Shown: positions 7,678 to 17,463, numbered from the stretch's first letter. The stretch: DNA of 41,636 bases from Rhodothermales bacterium (GCA_041391505.1 JAWKNW010000038.1:1-41636), one strand, 5' to 3'. Translations and numbers: made by a program. The notes: generated by a model not told the origin, from the sequence alone.

Positions 7678-9315
7678 TCAGCGAACGAGGGCCATCTGCC
7701 GGGTCTCGACGCCGGCCGCCGTTTCCAACTGGTAGAGGTACATCCCGCTCGGCAACCGCCCCGCATCGAACGCGATGCGATGCGCCCCCGCCGGCATCGG
7801 GCCATCCACCAGCGTCTGCACCCGCCGGCCGCGCACGTCATAAACCGTCAACCGCACGGCCTCCGCGCGCTCCAGCGCAAATCCGATGGTGGTTTGCGGA
7901 TTGAAGGGATTCGGGTAGTTCTGCTCCAGCCGGAACGACGCGGGCAGCGGTCCGCGTTCGACGGCCACGGGGCTCGCCGGGTCGGCGATGAGCGCGAGCG
8001 GCTCGTAGGCGTGACCGAAGAGGACATCCCCCACGACCCACGGATCGAGGCCGAACCAGTCCTGCAGCAGCGTGGCGTAGACGGTCCGGAAGTCGTGCTC
8101 GTAGACGAGGTTGCCGGCGCTGTCGAGGTTGACCAGATCGGGCGCGTTGCCGAACAGCCCGCCGTTGACGCCGTTGCCGGCGATGAACAGCGGCGCCGCC
8201 GTGCCGTGGTCGGTGCCGCCCGACCCGTTCTGTCCCACCCGGCGGCCGAACTCGGAGAACGTCATGGCCAGCACACGCTCTTCCATGCCGGCGGCCGCGA
8301 TATCCTGCAAAAAGGCGTCGACGCTCGTGGCCAGGGCGCTGAGCAGCTGGGCGTGCTGCCCCGGCTGATCCGCATGGGTGTCGAAGCCGCCGATCGAGAC
8401 GTGGTATACCCGGGCGCCGAGATTCCCCTTGATGAGCCGGGCGACGATCGAGAGGTTGTTGGCGAGCCCGTTCCGGGGATACTCGATGTCGTTTACGCCG
8501 GCCGCCGAGGCGCTCTGTACCGCGCTGGCGTACACGAACGAGTCGTTCGCGACCGTGCGCACATAGGCCATCTCGGCGCCGTAGCGGGTCGGCGGAAGCC
8601 CCGTCGTTTCGTACAGCTTGCCATCCTCCGCCAGCCGGTCGAAAAAGTCGGGACTCACCAGCGACATCCCCATATTGCCCGCCGGCCCCTGGAACATCAG
8701 CGACGAAAGTCCCCCGATCTGCACCGCCAGGGGGTAGTCGGTCGGCGTCTCGTCGAAACCGGGAAACTCGCGGTCGAGGTAGCGCCCTACCCAGCCGGTG
8801 GGCGCGATCGTATCGGCGCCGGTGGCCGACATCCAGATGTCGGTCGACCTGAAATGCGAGAGGTTCGGCGAGGGATACCCCACATTCTGCACGATGGCGA
8901 ACCGACCGTCGACATAGTAGGGTTCGAAGGCGGCCAGCGACGGGTGCAGCCCCATATCCTGCCCCACGGCCAGGGCTTGCGCCGACGCTTTGGCGATGGC
9001 GATGCCGGGTCGCTCGCGATAATAGATGTCGTTTTCGTAGGGCACGACGGTGTTCAGTCCGTCGTTCCCCCCCGAGAGCTGGATGAGTACGAGGACGCGG
9101 TCGGTCTCGGCCGCGCGCAGCTGCGCCAGCAGCGGCGAGGTCCCGAAGGCGCGGACCGGCGTGCCGGCCAGCATGAAGGCCCCGCCGACGGCGGCGCCCA
9201 GCCCGGTGAGAAAATCGCGGCGGGACCACGCGGCATGATCGCGGGAATGCGCCTCGCCGTGTTCGAGCGCGCTGCCGGGTGGCGGCGCAGTACGGGTAGC
9301 ATGATGATCGCACAT
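7678..9315 (-). CDS. DUF1501 family exported protein with T9SS sorting domain
   Basis: 545 aa. The N-terminus carries a Tat-like signal (SRRDFLTGLGAAVGGAF). The body is a DUF1501 domain (LVLIQLSGGNDGLNTVVPYEN, later TFSEFGRRV and NGSGGTDHG), a metal-site-bearing alkaline-phosphatase/sulfatase-like fold. The last ~85 residues are a type A sorting domain (FRLEQNYPNPFNPQ). It is paired with the DUF1800 gene 42 bases upstream on the same strand. DUF1800 and DUF1501 genes are a recurrent neighbour pair in Gram-negatives and their joint function is not established. The Tat motif plus sorting domain implies folding before export and surface delivery, which is inference. Confidence 0.9.
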   Translation of the reverse strand: MCDHHATRTAPPPGSALEHGEAHSRDHAAWSRRDFLTGLGAAVGGAFMLAGTPVRAFGTSPLLAQLRAAETDRVLVLIQLSGGNDGLNTVVPYENDIYYRERPGIAIAKASAQALAVGQDMGLHPSLAAFEPYYVDGRFAIVQNVGYPSPNLSHFRSTDIWMSATGADTIAPTGWVGRYLDREFPGFDETPTDYPLAVQIGGLSSLMFQGPAGNMGMSLVSPDFFDRLAEDGKLYETTGLPPTRYGAEMAYVRTVANDSFVYASAVQSASAAGVNDIEYPRNGLANNLSIVARLIKGNLGARVYHVSIGGFDTHADQPGQHAQLLSALATSVDAFLQDIAAAGMEERVLAMTFSEFGRRVGQNGSGGTDHGTAAPLFIAGNGVNGGLFGNAPDLVNLDSAGNLVYEHDFRTVYATLLQDWFGLDPWVVGDVLFGHAYEPLALIADPASPVAVERGPLPASFRLEQNYPNPFNPQTTIGFALERAEAVRLTVYDVRGRRVQTLVDGPMPAGAHRIAFDAGRLPSGMYLYQLETAAGVETRQMALVR

Positions 9316-9357
9316 AGGATTCGGACAGGATAGGCTGGAAGGGAGGCGATCGAAGCG

Positions 9358-11040
9358 TCAGGTGAGGTGAAATTCCGGGAACTGGCTCAGGAAGCGGATG
9401 AAAAACAGGATCGTCCACGGCGCGAGGTCTTCCTCGAGGTTCCATTCGTACCAGGGCACGCCGGCCAGAAAGATCTTGGCGAGATCCTGCCGGTAGGCCG
9501 GCCCGTCGAGCACCTCCTGCGGGATGGGGTTGTTGACCAGATCGCCGCTGAAGGCCTCGGTGACGGAGCCGATATCGAGCCGGTCGACCGGCACGTTCAT
9601 GAAATGCTCTGCCAGGGCCACGGGCAGGGTGAAGGCAACGAGCGGGTCCGACGCCTCGGGGAGTTGCGCAGCCATCGCGAGGATGTCGAGCGGTTGCTGA
9701 CCGTTATCGCCGAAAAGCAGGAAATCGGTCATCAGCCACCGGATGGGGAGCGAGGTGGTGTTGAGCCACGCGCGATAGCCCGGCCAGCCGGCGACGTTCG
9801 GCGGATTGAGCACCTGCTGCTCGATAAAGCCGGCGAATAACCGCAGCAGGGTCACCCGCTCGGCGTCGGGCACGAGATCGACATTGCCGTACATGCCGAT
9901 GAGCATGTCGAGCGGACTCGACAGCTGCGCGCCGATCACCTCCTCGTCGAAAAAGTGCGCGCTGCCGAGCAGAGCCCGCATCACCGGCTCGATTGCAAAG
10001 TCGCTCGCGAGCATCACGCCGGCCATCTGCTGCACGAGATCGGGATCCGGAACGGCGTGGACGAACGCCTTGTAGAGCTTCGCGCACGCAAAGTAGGCCA
10101 CCTGCTCGGCGCGTTCCTCGAAGAGGATATCCACCACATCGTCGTATCCGAAATTTCCGGTCCGTCCGAAAATCGTCTTTTCGCCCCGGTCGTGCAGGTT
10201 ATTGAGAAAGACGGGCACGTTATCGATGTAGTCGACGATCCATCCGGTGAGCGCCCGGGCGATCTCGACGATGTCGTCCTGCGTATAGTTGTCGTTCCCG
10301 TCGCGATCCCGGGGCCCCATGGTAAACAGTTCGAGGAGCTCGCGCGCATAGTTTTCGTTCGGCGCCCCGACGCGGTTGTCGTCGCCGTTCAGGTAGGCGA
10401 GCATGGAGAGATCGGTCCCGACCGCGCGGACGAACGCCTTGAAGTCGCCCAGCGCATGCTCGCGCAGCATCGCGAGATACCGGTACGCGTGGGTGGCGAG
10501 GAAATAGTCGTCGACCTGCGTCACGAAATGGTTGTGCCACACGAGCACCATCCGCTCCCGAAACCCGACGGTCCGGAAGAGGGTCATCCAGCCGTTCGTC
10601 AATTCATCGAGCCAGACGATGTTGCTCTCGATAAAGGCGTCGATGATTTCCTGCGGACCGCCCAGGTCGGGAATGGGCTCATCGACCCAGGCCGGCGGTT
10701 CGGGGAAGGGCACGCCTTCACGGTCCAGCGCCTCATCCAGGATACGGCCGGCCGCCTCCGCCGCCGTCAGGCCGGTCAGCGCCTGGATTTGCGCCGGCGA
10801 GGCGCCGAAGCCGGTCCGGCGGAGCAGATGGGCGGCGCGCTTCCGATCGAGCGGCGCGCCATAGGGTTCGAGGCCGGCCTGCACGTGCAGCGCCACGTCC
10901 TCGGTCGGTGCCGCCGGTGTCGGCTGTTTCGCGGCCGGCGGGATGCGCTTGAAAAATGCCGGCAACGGGGGTGCGGGGGGACGCGGCAGGTCGCGGGCGC
11001 GTTCGACGAGCGCCCTGACCGGATCGACAGATACGTCCAT
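9358..11040 (-). CDS. DUF1800 family protein
   Basis: 560 aa. DUF1800 hallmarks are clear: RAAHLLRRTGFGASPAQIQAL near residues 62-82, the central ENYARELLELFTMG segment, and the C-terminal region NPPNVAGWPGYRAWLNT. No signal peptide is visible; the N-terminus is proline-rich (PPAPPLPAFFKRIPPA). This is odd, because the partner DUF1501 protein is exported. The biochemical function of the family is not known. It is the first gene of a two-gene unit with the downstream DUF1501 gene (42-base gap). The 121 bases upstream, before the leftward lipoprotein gene, presumably hold the promoter. Confidence 0.9.
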   Translation of the reverse strand: MDVSVDPVRALVERARDLPRPPAPPLPAFFKRIPPAAKQPTPAAPTEDVALHVQAGLEPYGAPLDRKRAAHLLRRTGFGASPAQIQALTGLTAAEAAGRILDEALDREGVPFPEPPAWVDEPIPDLGGPQEIIDAFIESNIVWLDELTNGWMTLFRTVGFRERMVLVWHNHFVTQVDDYFLATHAYRYLAMLREHALGDFKAFVRAVGTDLSMLAYLNGDDNRVGAPNENYARELLELFTMGPRDRDGNDNYTQDDIVEIARALTGWIVDYIDNVPVFLNNLHDRGEKTIFGRTGNFGYDDVVDILFEERAEQVAYFACAKLYKAFVHAVPDPDLVQQMAGVMLASDFAIEPVMRALLGSAHFFDEEVIGAQLSSPLDMLIGMYGNVDLVPDAERVTLLRLFAGFIEQQVLNPPNVAGWPGYRAWLNTTSLPIRWLMTDFLLFGDNGQQPLDILAMAAQLPEASDPLVAFTLPVALAEHFMNVPVDRLDIGSVTEAFSGDLVNNPIPQEVLDGPAYRQDLAKIFLAGVPWYEWNLEEDLAPWTILFFIRFLSQFPEFHLT

Positions 11041-11161
11041 AGCGAGATGCGTGGTGTGTGAATGTGGGCTACCCTCCTACATGCGCAAGTCCCCTACCAA
11101 AGTGCCCAAACGAAACATGCTGAAAAGACCGCTTTCGGTAACGATGATGTGACGGCACCGA

Positions 11162-11632
11162 TCAGTCCAACACCTCGATGGCCAGGGTGAGCGTGATGGG
11201 CGCACGCTCGGGCTGGTCGTAGACGGGGTACGGATCGAGGCGGATCAGCCGGATGCGGTAGCCCAGCGGATCGACGTCGTAGTTCGTGGTATCGCCGCCG
11301 GCGAGGAAACCGCGGATACGAAATGGCGGCACCTCGTGCTGGGGCGCGCCGGCTTTCAGTTCGACTTCCGCCTCGCCCTCCCAGAAGCACTCGACGTTTT
11401 CGGGGCACCGGGCCTCCAGCGTTCGCTCGACGAACTCCACCCAGAAATCCGAACCCCGCAGCCGGACGGTCTGGCCTTCCGACAGGGATACCGGCTCGCC
11501 CTCGGACACCCGGCGGTCGGCCCCGTCGGGTTCGGCGCCGAACGAGGCGCATCCGGCAAGCAGCCCGCCCGAAAACAGCAGCGCGAGGATCAGCGGGGCG
11601 GCAAGGCGTCGGATGGCGGGGTCGTGATTCAT
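11162..11632 (-). CDS. Lipoprotein of unknown function
   Basis: 156 aa. The signal peptide ends in the lipobox LAGC (about residues 25-28), so the product should be lipidated. The mature part has strands VSLSEGQTVRL and DFWVEFVERTLEARCP, a short C-P-x-x-V-x-C motif (CPENVECFWEGEAEVEL), and a C-terminal sheet ending LTLAIEVLD. The C-P-x-x-V-x-C-x-W pattern recurs in small bacterial lipoproteins of unknown role. The two cysteines may form a disulphide. No functional partner is evident. Confidence 0.75.
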   Translation of the reverse strand: MNHDPAIRRLAAPLILALLFSGGLLAGCASFGAEPDGADRRVSEGEPVSLSEGQTVRLRGSDFWVEFVERTLEARCPENVECFWEGEAEVELKAGAPQHEVPPFRIRGFLAGGDTTNYDVDPLGYRIRLIRLDPYPVYDQPERAPITLTLAIEVLD

Positions 11633-11720
11633 GGTAGACGGCGGTCAGGTTAGGCAGGCCGATATGGCGATGCAGCCATTGGACCGGCGCGAGGCCGTTT
11701 CTATTCCCGGTGCGCCGCGG

Positions 11721-12722
11721 TCAGATCACCGTGCGCAGCGTAAGCAGGTGCATCCCGCCGAAGGATGACCAGGAACTGTACGCATAGTCAAAACGGAGCC
11801 GCGACACCTTGATGCCGGCTCCGAAGCCGAAGCCGGCGAAATCGAGCCGGCTCTTGATCTTGAGCGCCTCGTGCCGGCGATGGTTATAGCCGACGCGCAG
11901 GTTGAACCCTTCGCTGAACTGAAATTCGCCGCCGAGGGCGACATGGTTCATGACCTGCCCGAAGGTGCTCGCCTCGTCGGCGGCGGTATCGACATCGTGC
12001 AGATCGTAGGCCGTGACGGATAACAATAACGGGAGATAACGCAGTCTCCGCGTAAACGCGACGCGCAGATCGAGCGGCAGCTCGTCGTCCACCGACCCCA
12101 GCGCGTTGAGCGTGATGCCCAGGTTATTGACCGACGCGCTGGCGGTGAAGGCGCCATCTAGGGAGTGGTATAACACGCCGATGTCCGCCGCCAGCGCGGA
12201 GGCGTTGTAGGCGGCCACCCGCGAGAACATGCTGTGCAGGTTGACGCCCACGAGCAGGTGCTCGTCGTAGCGGTGCGCCAGCCCGACCGTCAGCGCGAGA
12301 TCCGAGGCGCGAAAAGAACCCAGGTCTTCGCCGGCGGCATCCCGTTCGGTGAGGTCGCCCCAGCCCAGGAAGCGGACGCCCACGCCGGCCTGGCCGAGCC
12401 CGCCCAGCTCGAACCCGTAGGCCGCCATGCCGGCCCGCACATCCCCCACGTGATTCAGAAAGGAGACCGATAGCTGCCGATCGACGCCCTCGTTCAGCAG
12501 GGCCGGGTTGTAGAACATCCCGTTGATGTCGTCTCCGTACACCGCCGCGTAGGAGCCGCCCAGCGCCGCGGCGCGTGCCGACGGCTCGATCCGCAGAAAG
12601 GAAAACCCGCTCTGCTGGCTCTGCGCCGCGGCCGGCAGCGCCGCCAGGGCGAGGGACGCCGTCACGAGCGCGACCCCGGTCAACCGGCGGAACTGCCGTA
12701 GGTAGGCCATTTTTTGAGGCAT
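11721..12722 (-). CDS. PorV/PorQ-type outer-membrane protein
   Basis: 333 aa from ATG 12722 (329 if the next ATG at 12710 is used). An open frame continues to 12992, but the extra residues precede the signal peptide and are not protein-like. After the signal (ALVTASLALAALPAAAQ), the mature start FSFLRIEPSARAAALGG and the NPALL motif are the signature of the PorV/PorQ/FadL-like barrels linked to type IX secretion. The remainder is alternating strands, ending DYAYSSWSSFGGMHLLTL, which resembles PorQ more than PorV. This fits the sorting-domain cargo proteins nearby. It is divergent from the YceI gene at 12981. Confidence 0.8.
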   Translation of the reverse strand: MPQKMAYLRQFRRLTGVALVTASLALAALPAAAQSQQSGFSFLRIEPSARAAALGGSYAAVYGDDINGMFYNPALLNEGVDRQLSVSFLNHVGDVRAGMAAYGFELGGLGQAGVGVRFLGWGDLTERDAAGEDLGSFRASDLALTVGLAHRYDEHLLVGVNLHSMFSRVAAYNASALAADIGVLYHSLDGAFTASASVNNLGITLNALGSVDDELPLDLRVAFTRRLRYLPLLLSVTAYDLHDVDTAADEASTFGQVMNHVALGGEFQFSEGFNLRVGYNHRRHEALKIKSRLDFAGFGFGAGIKVSRLRFDYAYSSWSSFGGMHLLTLRTVI

Positions 12723-12980
12723 GCGATCGGCGTTACGATAGTGAGAATCCAGACGGGCTTTTTTTCTACAACGTCCGGCCGGCAGGGATCCTGCATGGAA
12801 TGAGAACGCACCCTGCGGCGTCTCCATGGAAGTCGACCCCCGGTTTTTTCGATGTAAAAAGATAACCGTAACAAAAAACTGTAGTGGGAAACCAAAACCC
12901 GAATCGGCGTTAAACCACACACAATACGGTTGTTTACCGTCCAATTCGCCCCATATCCACTCAATTACGACACGAAAAAT
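12723..12980. promoter_or_regulatory. Divergent promoter region
   Basis: 258 bases between the leftward PorQ-like gene and the rightward YceI gene, noticeably more AT-rich in its right half. A small hairpin ACGGT-TGTTT-ACCGT lies at 12926-12940. I cannot assign promoter boxes with confidence. Confidence 0.4.
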
Positions 12981-13577
12981 ATGTTGAAACACATACGTCT
13001 AGCACTTTTCGTCATGCTGGTCCCGATGGCCGGCTTTGTGGCCTACAACCAGGTTGCCACGACGTACACGGCCGACAAGGCCCATTCGGATATCGGCTTC
13101 AAGGTGCGTCACCTCGGCATCAGCAACGTCAAGGGTGAATTCACCGACTACACGGCCAGCGTGACGATGGACGGCGAAGACCTGAACACGATCCAGGCCG
13201 AAGCGACCGTCCAGGTGGGCAGCATCAGCACCGGCATCGATCGCCGCGACAACCACCTCAAGTCGGACGACTTTTTCAACGCCGAGCAGTTCCCCACGCT
13301 GACGTTCAAGAGCAAGGGCGTCCGCAACATCAAGGGGGACTCGTTCGAGCTGGTTGGCGATCTCACGATCCGTGACGTGACGAAGGAAGTGGTCCTCGAG
13401 GCCGAATTCCTCGGCGCCGGCCAGATGATGGAGACCAAGAAGGTCGGCTTCGAAGCCCAGACCGTCATCAACCGGTTCGACTACAACCTGAAGTGGGACA
13501 ACCTCACCGAAGCCGGCGGCTTCGTGGTGGGCGAGGAGGTGACGATCCTGCTCGAGCTGGAGCTGGACGCCAAGTAA
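12981..13577 (+). CDS. YceI family protein
   Basis: 198 aa from the ATG at 12981. It has a signal peptide or signal anchor at 1-22 (HIRLALFVMLVPMAGFVAYN). The YceI fold is evident: YTADKAHSDIGFKVRHLGI, then VKGEFTDY, GIDRRDNHLKSDDFFNAEQ, FPTLTFKSKGV, and the closing strands VGEEVTILLELEL. YceI proteins are lipocalin-like barrels that bind isoprenoid or other lipidic ligands in the periplasm; the ligand here is unknown. It is monocistronic, between a divergent promoter region and a strong terminator. Confidence 0.9.
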   Translation: MLKHIRLALFVMLVPMAGFVAYNQVATTYTADKAHSDIGFKVRHLGISNVKGEFTDYTASVTMDGEDLNTIQAEATVQVGSISTGIDRRDNHLKSDDFFNAEQFPTLTFKSKGVRNIKGDSFELVGDLTIRDVTKEVVLEAEFLGAGQMMETKKVGFEAQTVINRFDYNLKWDNLTEAGGFVVGEEVTILLELELDAK

Positions 13578-13609
13578 GGGCCGGATGGCCGGCACCCCGT
13601 ACCCGGGGA

Positions 13610-13650
13610 GGGCTGCCGCTGCGTCGAACGACGCCGGCAGCCCTTTTTTT
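13610..13650 (+). terminator. Intrinsic terminator of the YceI gene
   Basis: GGGCTGCCG (13610-13618) pairs with CGGCAGCCC (13635-13643). The stem continues as GCGTC/GACGC after a 2-nt bulge, with loop GAAC, and is followed at once by seven T residues. This is a textbook rho-independent terminator. Confidence 0.93.
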
Positions 13651-13991
13651 GTGCGGTTTACCTTCGCGCACATGAAATCAGGCGGCGGAGCCCGGTTCTG
13701 AACGGATCAACTGCCTACCCGAGCGCGTTCGGGAGAAGCCGGCGTGAGCAGCCTGCGCGGGGCGCCTGGGAGGGTTTTTGCCTGATCCCCGGCGGCACCG
13801 CGTTTCCTCATGGCGGCCCCGGACGACCGGACGACGGAATGGATTGCTTTTTGACACGTCCGCCACGTCCCGATTTTATGCATCCATAAGGGCTCCCACC
13901 GTCTGTTTTCTGACGCTCTGGCGCGGCCGGCTGTCGTTTCGGCCGACACCCTGACAGAATGGGAGGTCCTGCCCCACGGCACGACTGAAAC
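13651..13991. other. Leader region of secA, no gene seen
   Basis: About 340 bases before secA. Short frames on the reverse strand exist but have no protein-like composition. CTGTCGTTTCGGCCGACA (13931-13948), followed by a CTGACAG, gives some dyad character close to the secA start. I see no SecM-like leader peptide. Confidence 0.4.
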
Positions 13992-16900
13992 ATGATCAAG
14001 TTAATCCAGAAGCTTTTCGGCGGCGATTCGAACGAGCGCGAACTCAAAAAGGTGTGGCCGCTCGTAGCCGAGATCAACACGTGGTACGAGCGCTTCAAGA
14101 CGCTCAGCGACGAGGAGATCAAAGCCAAGACCGGCGAATTCAAGGCGCGCATCAAGGAAGCGGTGGCCGACATCGAGACGCGGCGCGACGAGATCCGGCA
14201 CGAACTGCGCACCGGCATGTCGGAAGAGTCCGTCAGCGGCGACGGCCAGCCGGCCGAGCTGTCGATGGAGGAAAGCACGCGCCTCGCCGAAGAGCTCGAC
14301 GCGCTCGATCAGCAATGGCTGGACACGGTGGAAGACGTGCTGGACGATCTGCTCCCCGAGGCCTTCGCGGTGGTCAAATCCACCTGTGAGCGCATGCGCG
14401 GCCAGACGTGGCAGGCCGGCGGCTCGACGGTCGTGTGGGATATCGTGCCCTACGACGTCCAGCTCATCGGCGGCATCATCCTGCACCAGGGGCGCGTCGC
14501 CGAAATGAAGACGGGCGAGGGCAAGACGCTCGTCGCCGTGGCACCCGTTTACCTCAACGCCCTCGCCGGCCGCGGCGTGCATCTGGTCACCGTCAACCCC
14601 TACCTCGCCCAGCGCGACGAGGAGTGGATGGGACCGATCTTCCATTTCCTCGGGCTCACTACCGACGTCATCGACCGCCACGAGCCGCACACGGACGCCC
14701 GCCGCAAGGCCTACCTGGCCGACATCACGTACGGCACGAACAACGAATACGGCTTCGACTACCTCCGCGACCACTCGTTCGTCACCGACGCAGATAGCCT
14801 GGTGCAGCGGGAGCACTTCTTCGCGATCGTCGACGAAGTCGACTCCGTGCTCATCGACGAAGCGCGGACGCCGCTCATCATTTCCGGGCCCGTCCCGCAA
14901 TCCAACGATACGCGCTTCGACGAGCTGAAGCCGTCCGTCGACCAGCTCGTGCGCGCCCAGCAGAAAGTCGTCGCCGGCTTCGTGGCCGACGCCGAGCGTC
15001 TCCTGGCGGAGCGCGACAAGGCGCACGCCGCGGGCGACAACAAAAAGGCGAATGAGGCGGAGACGGAGGCCGGCCTCGCGCTGCTGCGCGCCTCGCGCGG
15101 CTTCCGCAAGAACAACCGGCTCGTCAAACTGCTCAACGAACCGGGCGTCGAACAGCTGCGGCAGAAGACCGAGTTTTTCTATCTGCAGGAAAACGCGAAG
15201 AACATGCCGTTCGTCGACGAAGAGCTGTATTACGCGCTCGACGAAAAGCAGCATGCCATCGAGATGACGGAGAAGGGCCGGCAGTATATCGCCAAGGCCG
15301 CCAACCAGGACATCAACCTCTTTGTGTTGCCCGACATCGGCGAGGAAATCGCGCTGATGGAAAAGGCAAACGCCGAGCAGGTACGCGCCCTCGAGGAAGA
15401 GATCCGCAACCAGGACCAGCTGAGCGAAGAAAAGCGCGAGCACAAGTTGCAGAACGATCTTCGCGTGATCAACAACGAGCTGGTGGAGAAAAAGCGCACG
15501 CTCTATACGACATACAGCGAACGCGCCGAGCGGCTGCACGCCATCGAGCAGCTGCTGCGCGCCTACACCCTGTTCGAGAAGGACGTCAACTACATCGTCC
15601 AGGAAGACAAGGTGATGATCGTCGACGAGCATACCGGCCGCGTCTTGTCGGGCCGGCGGTATTCCGACGGACTGCACCAGGCCATCGAGGCCAAGGAGAA
15701 CGTGAAGGTGCAGGCCGCGACCCAGACGTACGCGACCATCACCCTGCAGAACTACTTCCGCATGTACCACAAGCTGTCCGGCATGACCGGCACGGCCATC
15801 ACGGAGGCGGAAGAGTTCTTCAAGATCTACAAGATCGACGTCGTCGTCATTCCGACGAACAGGCCGGTGATCCGAAAGGATCTGGACGACCTCGTCTTCA
15901 AGACGCGGCGCGAGAAGTTCAACGCGGTGATCGAGAAGATCGCCGAGTATCATGAGAAGGGGCAGCCCGTCCTCGTGGGCACGACGACCGTCGAGGTCTC
16001 GGAAACGCTGAGCCGCATGCTCAGCCGGAGCAAGATCAAGCACAACGTGCTCAACGCCCGGCGCGACCGCGCCCTGCAGGAGGCCCTCATCGTGGCGGAA
16101 GCCGGCGAGCGCGGCGCGGTAACGATCGCGACGAACATGGCCGGCCGCGGTACGGACATCAAGCTCGCCGCCGGCGTGCGCGAGCTCGGCGGCCTCGCCA
16201 TCATCGGCACCGAGCGCCATGAAAGCCGGCGCATCGACCTCCAGCTGCGCGGCCGCTCGGGCCGGCAGGGCGACCCCGGCGAAAGCCAGTTCTACGTGTC
16301 GCTCGAAGACAACCTGATGAGCCTCTTCAAGAGCGACCGCGTGGCCCGCGTGATGGACCGGCTGAACCTCGAGGAAGGCGCCGTCATCACCCATCCGTGG
16401 GTGAACAAGAGCATCGAACGGGCCCAGAAGAAGGTCGAGCAAAATAACTTCGGCATCCGGAAGCGCCAGCTCGAATACGACGACGTGCTCAACTCGCAGC
16501 GCCAGGTCGTCTATACCCGCCGCATCAACGCCATCCATGGCGACTTCATGCGGGGCGACATCATGGAGATGCTGGACAAGCTCGTCCGCGATATCGTGTC
16601 CGCCCGCTACCCGGAAGGCGACCTCGCCGGCCTGCGCGACGAACTCCTCCGCGTGCTCGCGCTGGATTTTGACATCAACCAGGAGACCTTCGCGAAGCTC
16701 GGTGAAGACGGCGTCATCGACAAAGTGATGGAGGCGGCCACCGAATATTACAACCGCAAGCGCGAGGTGCTCGCGCGGCCGTTCGCGGAAAGCATGCAGC
16801 GGCTGATGGAGAGCGACGCCGAGCAGAAACCGGAGCGGATCTTCGTCGACTTCACCGACGGCCGGCGCGTGGTGCGCGTCACCGTCCGGGTGAGCGACGC

Positions 16901-17396
16901 CGTCGAGTCGCAGGGCCAGGCGATCAACAACGCCCTGGAACGCGTCGCGCTGCTCGTCTTCATCGACGAGCACTGGACCGAACACCTGCGCGGGCTTGAC
17001 GAAGTGAAGGAAGGCATCGGGCTGCGCGCCTATGGCCAGCGCGACCCGCTGGTAGAATACAAGATCGAGGCGTTCCGGCTTTTCGCCGAGATGATGGACG
17101 TGATCAACCAGGAGGTCGTCTCGTTCGTCTTCCGATCGGGTCCGCTCGTGAACAACGCCGCGGCCCCGCGCCGCGCCACCCGCCCGGCGCAGCAGCGCCT
17201 CGACCCGCGCCGCGCCCAGTCCAGCCAGCCGAACACGTCGCCGTCCTACGGCATCGGCGGCAACGAAGGCAACACGGCCGCCGAGCGCGATCCGACCGCC
17301 GGCCCGCAGAGCGCCACCAGCGGCGACAAGGTCGGCCGCAACGACCCCTGTCCCTGCGGCAGCGGCAAAAAATACAAACACTGCCACGGCAAGTGA
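13992..17396 (+). CDS. secA: Preprotein translocase ATPase SecA (long form)
   Basis: Motor of the Sec export pathway at the inner membrane. 1134 aa compared with about 900 in E. coli. Walker A GEGKT is at 175-179 (MKTGEGKTLVAVAP), the Walker B/DEAD-like motif DEVD at 281-284, and GRGTD at 718-722. The C-terminal zinc finger has C1120, C1122, C1131 and H1132 (CPCGSGKKYKHCHGK), the usual SecB/ribosome-binding tail. The extra length comes from expanded segments after the DEVD motif: a charged, helix-forming stretch (about 305-380) and a coiled-coil-like stretch (about 455-520, EEEIRNQDQLSEEKREHKL). Long SecA forms are typical of Bacteroidota/Rhodothermota. It is followed by an inverted repeat and then recN. 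Confidence 0.97.
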   Translation: MIKLIQKLFGGDSNERELKKVWPLVAEINTWYERFKTLSDEEIKAKTGEFKARIKEAVADIETRRDEIRHELRTGMSEESVSGDGQPAELSMEESTRLAEELDALDQQWLDTVEDVLDDLLPEAFAVVKSTCERMRGQTWQAGGSTVVWDIVPYDVQLIGGIILHQGRVAEMKTGEGKTLVAVAPVYLNALAGRGVHLVTVNPYLAQRDEEWMGPIFHFLGLTTDVIDRHEPHTDARRKAYLADITYGTNNEYGFDYLRDHSFVTDADSLVQREHFFAIVDEVDSVLIDEARTPLIISGPVPQSNDTRFDELKPSVDQLVRAQQKVVAGFVADAERLLAERDKAHAAGDNKKANEAETEAGLALLRASRGFRKNNRLVKLLNEPGVEQLRQKTEFFYLQENAKNMPFVDEELYYALDEKQHAIEMTEKGRQYIAKAANQDINLFVLPDIGEEIALMEKANAEQVRALEEEIRNQDQLSEEKREHKLQNDLRVINNELVEKKRTLYTTYSERAERLHAIEQLLRAYTLFEKDVNYIVQEDKVMIVDEHTGRVLSGRRYSDGLHQAIEAKENVKVQAATQTYATITLQNYFRMYHKLSGMTGTAITEAEEFFKIYKIDVVVIPTNRPVIRKDLDDLVFKTRREKFNAVIEKIAEYHEKGQPVLVGTTTVEVSETLSRMLSRSKIKHNVLNARRDRALQEALIVAEAGERGAVTIATNMAGRGTDIKLAAGVRELGGLAIIGTERHESRRIDLQLRGRSGRQGDPGESQFYVSLEDNLMSLFKSDRVARVMDRLNLEEGAVITHPWVNKSIERAQKKVEQNNFGIRKRQLEYDDVLNSQRQVVYTRRINAIHGDFMRGDIMEMLDKLVRDIVSARYPEGDLAGLRDELLRVLALDFDINQETFAKLGEDGVIDKVMEAATEYYNRKREVLARPFAESMQRLMESDAEQKPERIFVDFTDGRRVVRVTVRVSDAVESQGQAINNALERVALLVFIDEHWTEHLRGLDEVKEGIGLRAYGQRDPLVEYKIEAFRLFAEMMDVINQEVVSFVFRSGPLVNNAAAPRRATRPAQQRLDPRRAQSSQPNTSPSYGIGGNEGNTAAERDPTAGPQSATSGDKVGRNDPCPCGSGKKYKHCHGK

Positions 17397-17401
17397 CCGT
17401 A

Positions 17402-17435
17402 ATCGCCGGCGCCACGTTACGCGAGCGCCGGCGAT
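17402..17435. terminator. Hairpin after secA
   Basis: An 11-bp perfect inverted repeat (ATCGCCGGCGC at 17402-17412, GCGCCGGCGAT at 17425-17435) with a 12-nt loop starts 6 bases after the secA stop. There is no T-tract, so termination could be factor-dependent, or the hairpin may simply protect the 3' end. Confidence 0.6.
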
Positions 17436-17463
17436 AACGTCTATTCAAACAGAGGGCTGTGGG

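Noticed and set aside
12723..12992. Longer start for the PorQ-like protein
   Set aside because: It would place about 90 residues before a clear signal peptide and runs through the divergent promoter region.
13678..13982. Short minus-strand frames upstream of secA as possible leader genes
   Set aside because: Arginine/proline-rich composition, overlapping frames and no start context or homology; treated as non-coding.
14001..17387. A 1128-codon open frame antisense to secA
   Set aside because: High GC at third codon positions leaves the complementary frame free of stops. Its translation is low-complexity (V, L, D, H, R-rich) and shows no domain; secA on the other strand is certain.
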